Positions 44,069-52,792 of a stretch of DNA of 64,000 bases are shown here, one piece after another. Position 1 is the stretch's first letter. The number at the start of each line of letters is the position of its first letter. Below the pieces are notes generated by a model that had not been told where the DNA came from, did no database searches, and was given only the letters and a program-made list of their open reading frames with translations. Both the position numbers and the translations under genes were made by a program. The stretch is from positions 281,648 to 345,647 of the forward strand of contig NZ_FOCX01000002.1 of assembly GCF_900110215.1 (NCBI RefSeq). The letters are read 5' to 3'. Origin of the DNA: Halorientalis persicus (lineage in GTDB: Archaea; Halobacteriota; Halobacteria; Halobacteriales; Haloarculaceae).

Positions 44069-45307
44069 ATGGCAGCACCGTCGCTTCCGGTCGAAGTGCT
44101 GCTGGGCATCTCCTTTGGCGTCCTGCTCGGGATCGTCGTCTCCTTCGCCGTCGGGGTGTTCAGCTTCACGATCAGCTACTACTGGGACCAGGAACTCTCC
44201 CAGGTCGCCGTCGTCGTGCTCATCCTGCCGCTGGTGGCGGTCGACGCGCTGTATATCGGGATCATCGGATCGGGCGTCCAGCAGGTCCCGCGACTGCTGA
44301 TCGGCCTGCTCGTCATCGTCATGATCGCGCTGTACGCCAACAGCCAGGGTCAAAAGATCGCGGCCGAACTGCCACGGGAGACGACACAGCCGACCGAGCG
44401 CAAGCGCACCCTGTCGGCCGAGGCGGTCGACGCCGTGGACGGGCTCGGACAGGTGACGATCCGGACGGCCGGCGAGATCCAGGAGATCGACGGCTACCCG
44501 TCGCTGTCGCCCGACGTTCGGACCACGCTGGCGGAGGGGGCCTGGCGGCTCCCCGCCGACCTCCCGCTCCCGGAACTGGAGCGGCGACTCGAAGACCAGT
44601 TGCGGACCGACCACGACCTCGGCGAGGTCTCGGTCTCGATCGACGGGCGCGGCCGGGCGACGATCACCGCCGCGCCGCCGACTGCCGGCGTCGCCAGCCA
44701 GGTCCCCGACGGCTGGCGGGCCGTCTCGGTTGCGGCGCTGCTCCCGACCGGGTTGACGGCCGAGGACGAGGTGAGCGTCCGGACCGCCGAGGGATCGGTC
44801 GCGGGCACGGTACTCGGTATCGACCGGACTGCGGGCGATTCCGACGAAGTGGTGCCCGACGGCGGGGCCACGACAGCATCGGGCGAGGGCCGCGTCACGG
44901 TGGCCGTCCCCGCGTCGGCGGCCGGCACCCTGCTCGACGCCGAGCGGGGTCGGATCGTCGTCGAACCCCGCGGTCGCCGCCACGACTTCGAGGCGTTCTC
45001 GCTGCTGGACGGGACGGACCGGACGATCCGGCGGCTCACGCTGACGCCGGCGGTCCGCGAGGCGCTGGCCGACGACGAGATCCAGCCGCTGGCGGTCCGT
45101 GGCGACGTGGACGCCGCCGACGCCGAAGTGGCGGACACTGACAGCACCGACGAGACGCCGGACGCCGATCCCGCCGAGCGCGGGGCGCGACACGGCTGGA
45201 CGTTCGGGCCGGCACAGGCAGCGCTCGAACGGGCCGAGGAGGCGTTCGTGGTCGGCGAAACTGCCGTCCTGCGTCGACTGGACGAGCAAACGGAGGCAGC
45301 GCGATGA
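44069..45307 (+). CDS. Membrane protein with RCK_C/TrkA-C-like domains, copy 1
   Basis: A 412-aa protein. Three hydrophobic segments lie in residues 8-90 (LLGISFGVLLGIVVSFAVGV, VAVVVLILPLVAVDALYIG, LLIGLLVIVMIALYA). A helical adaptor follows (DAVDGLGQVTIRTAGEIQEI) and then two TrkA-C-like beta domains (VSVAALLPTGLTAEDEVSVR, RRHDFEAFSLLDGTDRTIRR). No pore or NAD-binding motif is visible, so a regulatory rather than transport role is more likely. It overlaps the next gene by 4 bp and starts 16 bp after the pilin-like gene. Confidence 0.75.
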   Translation: MAAPSLPVEVLLGISFGVLLGIVVSFAVGVFSFTISYYWDQELSQVAVVVLILPLVAVDALYIGIIGSGVQQVPRLLIGLLVIVMIALYANSQGQKIAAELPRETTQPTERKRTLSAEAVDAVDGLGQVTIRTAGEIQEIDGYPSLSPDVRTTLAEGAWRLPADLPLPELERRLEDQLRTDHDLGEVSVSIDGRGRATITAAPPTAGVASQVPDGWRAVSVAALLPTGLTAEDEVSVRTAEGSVAGTVLGIDRTAGDSDEVVPDGGATTASGEGRVTVAVPASAAGTLLDAERGRIVVEPRGRRHDFEAFSLLDGTDRTIRRLTLTPAVREALADDEIQPLAVRGDVDAADAEVADTDSTDETPDADPAERGARHGWTFGPAQAALERAEEAFVVGETAVLRRLDEQTEAAR

Positions 45308-46533
45308 TCGATCCGATTCTCCTCCAGTCGCTGGCCGGGGACTGGACCAAGCGCTCGCTGTTGCACATCCTCGGGTTCGGGCTGTACGCCGGCGTCGTCG
45401 CGACGGGCGTCGCCTTCGTCTACCGGAAGTACACGACCTACCCGCTCCCCATCGGGGCGAGCATCGTCGTCGGGACCGTGTTCCCGGCGATCTGGCTGAA
45501 CCTCGTGGGCCTGCTCCGCGACGTGATCGTCCAGCCCACGCCGCTGCTGCACTACGGTACCGGCGCGTACCTGCTGGGCGCCTTCTTCGTCAGTGCCGTC
45601 GCGTCGGCGGGCGGCCGGTGGATCGGCGACCACCTCGCCTGCGAGGTGTTCGGGATCACGCGACTGGACGCCCACGGTGAACTCGCGCGACTGGTCCGCT
45701 CGGCCGGCCTCGTCATCGCCGTCGAGTTGCCCGATACCGTGGCCGACGCCGAAGGGTACCCGTCGGTCGACGAGGCCGTCAAGCGGGAACTGGCGGGCCG
45801 GCGGCTGCTGTTCCCCCGTCGGCTCTCGGTCGAGGAGCTGGAGTCGCGGCTGGTCACCCGGATCGAGCGGGACTTTCCCGTCGATCACGTGTCGGTCTCG
45901 GTCACCGACGAGGGCGAGGTGACCTACCTCGCCGTCGGGACACGGCCGGCGGGCATCGGCCCGTCGCTCCCGCCAGAGACCGTCGCAGTCGCCGTGCGGG
46001 GCGACCCGCCCGCCGACGCCAGCACGGGCGACCCCGTCGAGGTGTGGACCGACGACGACGCGGACGCACAGTTGGTCGCCACGGGCACCTTCCGGGCGAG
46101 CGTCGGCGACGTGACGACCCTGCAGGTGGCCGCCGACGACGCCGACGACCTGGCCGCGGCGACGCGCTACCGGCTAGTGACCCAGCCAGCCGACCCCGAC
46201 GACGTGAACGAACTCGTCTCGGTCGTCCGGGTGGCCGACGAGACGGTGACCTCCGTGACGGTCGCGCAGGGCGGCGCGCTGGACGGCGAGTTCGCCGGCT
46301 GGCTCCCCGTCGACGTGCTGGTCGTCGACCGCGGCGGCGAGACGGTTCCGTTCCCCGACGACCGCGACCCGCTGCAGGCGGGCGACACCGTCTACGTCCT
46401 CGGGACGCCGGGTCAGCTCCGTGACCTCGCGGAATACGAGCGCGACCGCGACCGACAGCGCAACGGCGAGGGCGAGCCAGTGGCGGCGGACACCGCCGGG
46501 GCCGAGACGGAAGCGGCGGCCAGCGACGACTGA
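45304..46533 (+). CDS. Membrane protein with RCK_C/TrkA-C-like domains, copy 2
   Basis: A 409-aa protein built like its upstream neighbour. Three to four hydrophobic segments occur in residues 15-105 (HILGFGLYAGVVATGVAFVY, IVVGTVFPAIWLNLVGLL, YLLGAFFVSAVASAGG). Shared adaptor phrases follow (GYPSVDEAVKRELAGRRL vs GYPSLSPDVRTTLAEGAWRL), and a TrkA-C-like domain forms the end (ADDADDLAAATRYRLVT, LQAGDTVYVLGTPGQLRDL). The two proteins are likely diverged duplicates forming a heteromer. The second has a fuller RCK_C ligand-binding end (PFPDDRDPLQAGDTVYVLG). Confidence 0.78.
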   Translation: MIDPILLQSLAGDWTKRSLLHILGFGLYAGVVATGVAFVYRKYTTYPLPIGASIVVGTVFPAIWLNLVGLLRDVIVQPTPLLHYGTGAYLLGAFFVSAVASAGGRWIGDHLACEVFGITRLDAHGELARLVRSAGLVIAVELPDTVADAEGYPSVDEAVKRELAGRRLLFPRRLSVEELESRLVTRIERDFPVDHVSVSVTDEGEVTYLAVGTRPAGIGPSLPPETVAVAVRGDPPADASTGDPVEVWTDDDADAQLVATGTFRASVGDVTTLQVAADDADDLAAATRYRLVTQPADPDDVNELVSVVRVADETVTSVTVAQGGALDGEFAGWLPVDVLVVDRGGETVPFPDDRDPLQAGDTVYVLGTPGQLRDLAEYERDRDRQRNGEGEPVAADTAGAETEAAASDD

Positions 46534-46618
46534 GTGGCGATTCGGCGCCGAGCCGGCAGGCCGCGGATGTTCCCCTGCCGTGTTGAACTTTATACGCGAT
46601 AGCGAGGCCACCAGTGGT

Positions 46619-46990
46619 ATGCACGAGGAGTGGATCGACGACACGGACGTGCGGCGGCGTGCCGGGGTGACGTTCGTGAGCGCGACCGTGGCGAACGACC
46701 GGTCGACGCCTCAGGTCGTCCGGCTGCGCAGTCGCATCGACGGGCCGACCTGGTCGCCCGGGCTGGACGACCGGACGGCCCCGGAGTGGTCGGGCGACGT
46801 GTGGGAAGCGACGGTCCAGCCGGGCCGCCGGCGCGGGGTTGGCTTCGCCAGCTCCGGCGAACCGGTCGACGAGCCACTCGAAGTCGTCTCGGTCACACGC
46901 GCCGAGGACGACCGAGCCGGGACCGAGGAAGTGCTCGCCGATCTGGACGCGTGGTCGCCGCCGAGCGACCTCCTGGCCGAGGACCCATGA
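46619..46990 (+). CDS. Small haloarchaeal protein upstream of a MinD-like ATPase
   Basis: A 123-aa acidic protein. It looks like a single beta-sandwich (AGVTFVSATVANDRSTPQVV, VWEATVQPGRRRGVGFASSG, EPLEVVSVTRAEDD) without catalytic residues. Its stop overlaps the ATG of the MinD-like gene by 4 bp, so the two are co-translated. I recognise it only as a conserved haloarchaeal family. A TATA-like tttatacg lies about 30 nt before the ATG. Confidence 0.7.
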   Translation: MHEEWIDDTDVRRRAGVTFVSATVANDRSTPQVVRLRSRIDGPTWSPGLDDRTAPEWSGDVWEATVQPGRRRGVGFASSGEPVDEPLEVVSVTRAEDDRAGTEEVLADLDAWSPPSDLLAEDP

Positions 46991-47769
46991 TCGTCGCCGT
47001 CACCGGCGGGAAAGGCGGCGTCGGCAAGTCGACCGTCTCGCTGAACCTCGGGCGAGAACTCGACGCCGTCGTCGTCGACGGCGACCTGGCGACCGCCGAC
47101 CTGCCCCGCGGGACGGGCCCAGACCTCCACGACGTGCTGGCGGGCCGGACCGATCCCGTCGACGCCGTCGCGGAGTTCGGCTCGATCAAGATCCTTCCCT
47201 GTGGCCGGACACTGGAGGGGGCCCGTGCCTCCCGACTCGACGGCATCGTCGAGACCGTCGGCGCGGTCGAGCGCCAGTACGGCACGGTCGTGATCGACTG
47301 TCCGGCCGGCCTGGCCCGCGACGTGGGGATGCAACTCCACAGCGCCGACGTGTCGGTGATCGTGACGACCGCGAAGAAGCCGGCCCTGCTGAACGCCTAC
47401 CGAACGCGGGAACTCTCGCTCAACGTCGACACGCCGCTGGCCAGCGTCGCGCTCAACATGGTCCGGGACGGGCCCGGCGCGAACGACGGCGACCAGGGAT
47501 TCTCGGTCGGTGACTACACGCTGGGCGGCAGTGGCGAGGCGAGTGACGGCGAGCAGACAGGGACTGACGCCATCGCCGAGCGGATCGAAGCGACGTTCGG
47601 CGCGCCGACGACCGTCGTCCCGAAACACCGGGCAGTCGCACAGGCTCAGGCCGACTGGGAGCCGGTGCGGGACCACGCTCCGGACTGTGCCGCCGTCGAC
47701 AGCTTCGAGCGCCTGGCCCGCCGGATCGAGGCCTGCGAGAGCCGGATCGGGACGCGTATCGACGCCTGA
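46987..47769 (+). CDS. MinD/ParA-like P-loop ATPase
   Basis: A 260-aa cytoplasmic ATPase. The deviant Walker A is GGKGGVGKST (residues 7-16), with DGDLATADL, the switch strand VVIDCPAGLA and VIVTTAKKPALLNAYR. An inserted acidic, disordered loop (residues about 165-200) is unusual. MinD-like proteins position pili, archaella and chemosensory arrays in haloarchaea. Its position beside the pilus genes suggests such a role (inference). It converges on the MinD-RecA fusion gene at 47771. Confidence 0.85.
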   Translation: MIVAVTGGKGGVGKSTVSLNLGRELDAVVVDGDLATADLPRGTGPDLHDVLAGRTDPVDAVAEFGSIKILPCGRTLEGARASRLDGIVETVGAVERQYGTVVIDCPAGLARDVGMQLHSADVSVIVTTAKKPALLNAYRTRELSLNVDTPLASVALNMVRDGPGANDGDQGFSVGDYTLGGSGEASDGEQTGTDAIAERIEATFGAPTTVVPKHRAVAQAQADWEPVRDHAPDCAAVDSFERLARRIEACESRIGTRIDA

Positions 47770-47770
47770 G

Positions 47771-49048
47771 CTAGTTTTTGCCGCCGTGTCCGAGCGTCGC
47801 CTCGGTCGTGAGGTCGATCTCGACGGGCTCGGTCGGGAGTCCGTCGCGACGCGACTTGCTGACGCGGAGTTCGTGTGTCAGCCCCTCGTCGCCGAAGTCG
47901 GCGTCGAGGTCGACCACCACGTCCGCGAACTGCGCCGTCGCCGAGCGGTTCGCCGGCGCGGGGTCGAGACAGTGGAGGACGGCGATACTCCCCGTGGCGC
48001 GGGTGTGTTCGACCAGCGCGTTCAGGAAACTGACGTAGTCGTCGCGGTCGCCCCGTTCCAGCGCGTCGGCGGGATCGACGATCAGGTTCGCCCCCTCGGG
48101 GAGGTTGCTGATGAGCTGTTCGGCTTTCACCAGCGGGTTGCCGGCGTCGAGGTGGCGAACCGTCGGACTGCCGGCGGTGGCCATCGACTCCTCGATGGCG
48201 TACCGGACGGTGTCCTCGCTGCGCTCCGTCGAGAGGTACAGCGTGCCCCGCTCGGTCGTCGACTGGTACAGCAACAGCTCCGACTGGCTGGCGGGCGCGG
48301 CGGTCAGCGCGACGACGGTCCCCGGCTCGAACCCACCGCCGAAGGCCCGGTCGAGGGCGTCCACGCCGGTCGCCAGCCGGTTCTCGGCGTCGGGCACGGT
48401 CGCGACCGGCTCGGGATCGGTCGCCGAGTCGAGCAGGTGGGCCGCCGCCCGGTCGAAGGCCGTCCGGGCGTCCTCGGCGGGCAACGGCGGCTCACGCTCG
48501 GGGACGGCTCCCAGCACCGGCACGTCGAAGTCCGACTCCACCGTCGCAGGCACCGAGTCACACTGGTTGAGGAGGAGGCCCTCGACGGGGACCTCCAGCC
48601 GACGCGCGATGTCGATGGTCGTCTCGGCGGCGGTCAGACTCCGCTCCGTGGGTGTGGAGACGACGACGACGCCGTCGGCCGCCGACAGCGGTTCGACGAT
48701 GTCTGGCCCGGCCCCGGAGGGACAGTCGACGAACACCTCCGTCGAGTCCTGCTCGATGCTCCCGAGGGCGGCCCCCAGGTCCACGGTGTCTGCGGGTTTC
48801 GGGGCCGTCAGGACGCCCACACTGGGCGAGCCGGCGGTCTGCTGTGCGAGTGCGGTCACGTCGGTCCCCTCGTCCAGGGCCGAGGCGGTCGGTTCGCGCT
48901 CCACGTCGGCCGTGACGTGGAGGTTCGGTAGCTGTCGGTCGGCGTCGACGGCGAGCGCGGGCGTCCCGGCCCGCGCGAAGGCCTGGGCCAGGCCCAGCGT
49001 CGCCGTCGTCTTGCCGCATCCACCCTTCGCGCCAGCGATGGCGATCAT
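47771..49048 (-). CDS. MinD-like ATPase fused to RecA-like domain
   Basis: A 425-aa fusion. Residues 1-215 are a ParA/MinD ATPase: GAKGGCGKTTATLGL (Walker A at 6-15), STEVFVDCPSGAG and VVVVSTPTERSL. Residues about 220-425 are a KaiC/RecA-like domain with a degenerate P-loop: LATGVDALDRAFGGGFEPGT, VVALTAAPASQSELLLY (no GKT), and a late strand IAVLHCLDPAP. So only the N-terminal half should hydrolyse ATP. The leader around its start (49046) is nearly identical to that of the secretion ATPase, linking the two in regulation. A large antisense open frame over the next gene is ignored. Confidence 0.85.
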   Translation of the reverse strand: MIAIAGAKGGCGKTTATLGLAQAFARAGTPALAVDADRQLPNLHVTADVEREPTASALDEGTDVTALAQQTAGSPSVGVLTAPKPADTVDLGAALGSIEQDSTEVFVDCPSGAGPDIVEPLSAADGVVVVSTPTERSLTAAETTIDIARRLEVPVEGLLLNQCDSVPATVESDFDVPVLGAVPEREPPLPAEDARTAFDRAAAHLLDSATDPEPVATVPDAENRLATGVDALDRAFGGGFEPGTVVALTAAPASQSELLLYQSTTERGTLYLSTERSEDTVRYAIEESMATAGSPTVRHLDAGNPLVKAEQLISNLPEGANLIVDPADALERGDRDDYVSFLNALVEHTRATGSIAVLHCLDPAPANRSATAQFADVVVDLDADFGDEGLTHELRVSKSRRDGLPTEPVEIDLTTEATLGHGGKN

Positions 49049-49147
49049 ACCCCCAGTGGTCGCGTCTTCCTTTTTGAATGTACACACCGAGTTCGCCCGC
49101 GTGAGCCGACCGAAAGGTACGTGCTTCGGGGGGCCGAGACTCCGAAC

Positions 49148-50911
49148 GTGTCTCCGACCACGCTCTGGCCCGTGGTCGGCTCGTTCGCCGCGGCCGCCGG
49201 CACACTCGCGCTTGGCTACTACCTCTGGTCGGTCCGGGATCGCCCGGGTGCGACGTGGCTTCTGGTCGTTCTCGGTGTGCAGTTCGCGCTGACCGCCGGC
49301 TACGGCGTCGGCTACCTCGTCTTCGACTCCTGGCTGCGCTGGGCCGTCGAGGCGCTGTTCTGGGTGGCCTACATCTGGCTCGGGGCGCTGTTTATCGCCT
49401 TCGCGCTGGCCTACACCGGCCGCGGCCACGTCATCCGCTCGCCGTGGTTCAAACTGCTGACCGCGCTCACCGTCCTGTTGACCCTGCTGGTCGTGACCAA
49501 CCCCGTCCACGAACTCGTCTGGGCGGACTTCCGGGTCGAGTCGACCTGGGGACTCGCGACGGCATCGTTCACCCGACACGGCGGTTCGTTCCTGATCCTT
49601 GGCGTCACCAGCATCGGCACCGCCGTCGGGACGCTCCTGCTGGTGGACACGATCATCAGCTACGGCGACCTCTACCGGGGCGAGGCGCTGGCGGTCGCAC
49701 TCAGCCCGCTCCCGCCGGGGATCGGCCTCATCGCCTGGACGTTCGGCGTCGTCCCCGCACCGGGGGTCAACGTCGCCCCGGTTCTCTTTCTCGCCCACGT
49801 CGCCTTCGACGCCTACGCCTTCGTCGGCAGCGGGATGTTCGACTTCCACCCCGCGACCCGACGGGCCGGCAACCGGGCGGCGATCGCCGACCTCGGGAAC
49901 CCCGTCGTGATCGTCGACGAACAGCACCGGGTCGTCAACTACAACCCGGCCGCCGGAGAGACGTTCGGACTGGTGAGCCGCGATGTCCTGACCGAACCGT
50001 TCACGGCCTGCTACGAGGGTGACGAGATCGACCCCACCGAGGCCGAACAGGACGCCACGATCCGGACCGACGCGGGCAGGCGGACGTTCAAGGTGACCGC
50101 CACGGATCTGGACGACGGCACCGGCGCGGACCTGGGCTACACGCTCGTCTTCCAGGACATCACCGCCGAACGCCAGCGCGAACAGCGTCTGGCCGTCCTG
50201 AACCGTGTCCTCCGACACAACCTCCGCAACGACCTGACCGTCGTCGACATGAACTTAGACGCCGCCGCCGACCGTGCCGACGAGGACGTAACCGCCCTGC
50301 TCGACCCCGCCCGCGAGAAGACGCGTGGGCTGGTCTCGCTCAGTGAGAAGGCCCGGCGTTTCGAGCGCGTCATCGAGGACGACACCGAGTCGCTGGTCGC
50401 CGCCCGGGAGGTGGTGGGTGAAGTGGTGGCCGAACTCCGCGAGGAGTTCCCCCAGGCGACCGTCGAGATCGAGGGAACCGACGCCGCCCTGCTCCGGATC
50501 AACCCCGCCCTGCTCGAAGTCCTCGTCCGCGAACTCGTCGAGAACGCGCTGGAACACGGGACCGCCACCGACGGCGATGGCGCGGCGAGCGACGGCGGTG
50601 ACGACACCGCGAGACAACGGGACGTGACCGTCACGGTCGCGAGCGACGACGACGCGGTGACCGTAACCGTCCGCGACCGCGGGCCGGGCGTCCCAGCTCA
50701 CGAACTGGCCGTCATCGAGGACGGCGACGAGACCGACCTCGAGCACGGGAGCGGGCTCGGCCTCTGGCTCGTCACCTGGAGTGTCAGCGCGGCCGGCGGC
50801 GACATCGGCTTCGACGTGACCGACTCGGGGACGACCGCGACCGTCCGGTTCCCCCTCGTCGGCGTCGACAGTGCAGCGTACGAGTCGACCGGTGACACAA
50901 ATTCCGGCTGA
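49148..50911 (+). CDS. Membrane sensor histidine kinase (7TM-PAS-HisKA-HATPase)
   Basis: A 587-aa kinase. Seven hydrophobic segments in residues 5-225 form a 7TM sensor (LWPVVGSFAAAAGTLALGYY to VLFLAHVAFDAYAFVG). A PAS domain follows (NPVVIVDEQHRVVNYNPAAG), then the H-box LNRVLRHNLRNDLTVVD near residue 352 with the phosphorylated His, and the HATPase with the N box ELVENALEH, GPGVP and GSGLGLWLV. Start: GTG at 49148; an in-frame GTG at 49121 is also possible. No response regulator gene is adjacent. The next operon starts 66 bp downstream. Confidence 0.9.
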   Translation: MSPTTLWPVVGSFAAAAGTLALGYYLWSVRDRPGATWLLVVLGVQFALTAGYGVGYLVFDSWLRWAVEALFWVAYIWLGALFIAFALAYTGRGHVIRSPWFKLLTALTVLLTLLVVTNPVHELVWADFRVESTWGLATASFTRHGGSFLILGVTSIGTAVGTLLLVDTIISYGDLYRGEALAVALSPLPPGIGLIAWTFGVVPAPGVNVAPVLFLAHVAFDAYAFVGSGMFDFHPATRRAGNRAAIADLGNPVVIVDEQHRVVNYNPAAGETFGLVSRDVLTEPFTACYEGDEIDPTEAEQDATIRTDAGRRTFKVTATDLDDGTGADLGYTLVFQDITAERQREQRLAVLNRVLRHNLRNDLTVVDMNLDAAADRADEDVTALLDPAREKTRGLVSLSEKARRFERVIEDDTESLVAAREVVGEVVAELREEFPQATVEIEGTDAALLRINPALLEVLVRELVENALEHGTATDGDGAASDGGDDTARQRDVTVTVASDDDAVTVTVRDRGPGVPAHELAVIEDGDETDLEHGSGLGLWLVTWSVSAAGGDIGFDVTDSGTTATVRFPLVGVDSAAYESTGDTNSG

Positions 50912-50977
50912 AGTTTCCACGAGGCTTATAGTACCCGTCCCACAAGGGGACCGTGACTGCAGTGGTCCCTCCAACAC

Positions 50978-52792
50978 ATGGCGCTCGGTGACGTCTTCGC
51001 CGCCCCGCTCGGCCTGGCCGCGCTCGCCGCCCTCGTCCCGCTGTTCGTGCTGTACCTCATCCAGCCGGACCCGCGGGAGCTACCCCTGCCGACGGTCTCG
51101 TTTCTCCAGTCCGATCCGGACGAAGGGGGCTCGAACCCGGTGCTGGAGCGACTGCGCCGGAACCTCCTGCTCCTGTTGCAGGTCCTCGCCATCGTCTTGC
51201 TCGCGGTCGGGCTGGCCGCACCCTACGTGACGACGACCCGTGAGGTCAGCGCCCAGCCCACGGTCCTCGTGGTCGACGCCTCCGCCAGCATGGCCACTGA
51301 AACGGGCGACGGAACCCGCTTTTCCGAGGCCGTCGCGGCCGCCAAAGGGGCCGTCGGGACGCCGACGACGGTCGTCGTCGCCGGCGGCTCCGTCCGGACG
51401 CCCATCGGGGAGGCCGACCCAGAGGACGCGCGGTCGGCGCTCGACGAACTCCGTGTCACGCACGCGCCGGGCGACCTCCGCGGAGCCATCGAACGCGCCC
51501 GCGAACTCGCCGGCTCCGAGAGCCGTGTCCTCGTGTTCAGCGACTTCGCGGGCGGGTCGGGCGGAGGCGAGGCGGGCTGGAAGCAGGCCGCCGACGCGGT
51601 GCGAGCCAGCGGCGCGACGCTTTCCCTCCGGCAGTTCGACGGCGGGACGACCGAGAACGTCGGCATCGTCGGCCGATCGTTCGAGGACCGCAACGTCGTC
51701 CTCCGGGTGGCGAACACCGGATCGACGGCGACCGAGCGGACTGTGACGCTCGCCGGGCAGTCCCGGACGGTGTCGCTCCAGCCGGGCGACCGGCGCTCGG
51801 TCGTCTTCCCGCTCCCCGCGGCGTCGGCGACCGCCCGGTTAGCAGGGAGCGACGCGTTCCCGGTCGACGACAGCGTGCCCGTCGCGGTCCCCGACGAACA
51901 GGCCGAAGACACCCTGCTGTTGACCAACGGGAACAACCGGAACCTCCGGACCGCACTCGACGTGATCCCGACGGTGAACGTGACCGTGAAGCGACCCCCG
52001 GTCTCGACGACCGGCGACTACGACGCCGTGGTGTTCGCCGACGTGGTCGCCGAACGGGTGCTGGGTTCGACCGTCGAGACCGCCCAGAGGACGGTCGACG
52101 ACGGCGGCGGTGTCCTGATCCAGGGCCAGCGCAACGTCGGCGAGGTCGGCTACGGCGACCTCCTCCCGGTCACGCCGGGCGGGATCGAACAGTCCGGCGG
52201 CATCGACAACGTCACCAGCCACCCCGTCACCACCGGCTTCGAGTTCCCGGCCCCGGACTACCACCTCGGGGCCACGGCGACCGGAACCGCGCTGGTGACG
52301 CTCGCGGACGGGTCGCCGCTGCTGGCCACCGACGGGCGGGCGGGCGGCCGAACGATGTACTACGGCTACCTGCCCAACCAGACCGCCTTCCGGTACGACT
52401 ACCGCTACCCGGTGTTCTGGAAGCGGGCGATCCACTGGCTGGCCGGCCGCCCCTCGCTGTCGGACCTGAACCGCGAGACGGGAACGACGCTCCAGCTCGC
52501 CAACGAGACGACCGTCGAGACGCCGACGGGCCAGCGGACGACAGCGGCGGTCCAGCTGGACCGCGTGGGCACCTACCGGACCGCGGACCAGCGGACCAGC
52601 GCCGCCCTGCTCTCCCCCGCCGAGTCGAACGTGAGCGCCGATCCGGTCGACGCGAGTGGCGACGGGGGCGGCGGTGGCGGCCCCACGACGGGCCAGCAGG
52701 TTCGCCAGGACCTGACGCCGCTGGTCCTGCTCGGCCTGCTCGTCCTGCTCGGGGCCGAGCTTGGGTATCTCCGCAGACGGGGTGACATCTGA
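50978..52792 (+). CDS. BatA-type membrane protein with vWA domain
   Basis: A 604-aa protein. The N-terminal BatA region has two membrane segments (LAALAALVPLFVLYLIQPDP and LLLLQVLAIVLLAVGLAAPY). A von Willebrand A domain follows with MIDAS-like VLVVDASASMAT near residue 95, then beta-rich domains and a C-terminal helix (PLVLLGLLVLLGAELGYLRRR). Such proteins sit with MoxR and DUF58 partners and act in envelope or metal-dependent maturation processes. It overlaps the next gene by 3 bp and heads a six-gene operon. Confidence 0.85.
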   Translation: MALGDVFAAPLGLAALAALVPLFVLYLIQPDPRELPLPTVSFLQSDPDEGGSNPVLERLRRNLLLLLQVLAIVLLAVGLAAPYVTTTREVSAQPTVLVVDASASMATETGDGTRFSEAVAAAKGAVGTPTTVVVAGGSVRTPIGEADPEDARSALDELRVTHAPGDLRGAIERARELAGSESRVLVFSDFAGGSGGGEAGWKQAADAVRASGATLSLRQFDGGTTENVGIVGRSFEDRNVVLRVANTGSTATERTVTLAGQSRTVSLQPGDRRSVVFPLPAASATARLAGSDAFPVDDSVPVAVPDEQAEDTLLLTNGNNRNLRTALDVIPTVNVTVKRPPVSTTGDYDAVVFADVVAERVLGSTVETAQRTVDDGGGVLIQGQRNVGEVGYGDLLPVTPGGIEQSGGIDNVTSHPVTTGFEFPAPDYHLGATATGTALVTLADGSPLLATDGRAGGRTMYYGYLPNQTAFRYDYRYPVFWKRAIHWLAGRPSLSDLNRETGTTLQLANETTVETPTGQRTTAAVQLDRVGTYRTADQRTSAALLSPAESNVSADPVDASGDGGGGGGPTTGQQVRQDLTPLVLLGLLVLLGAELGYLRRRGDI

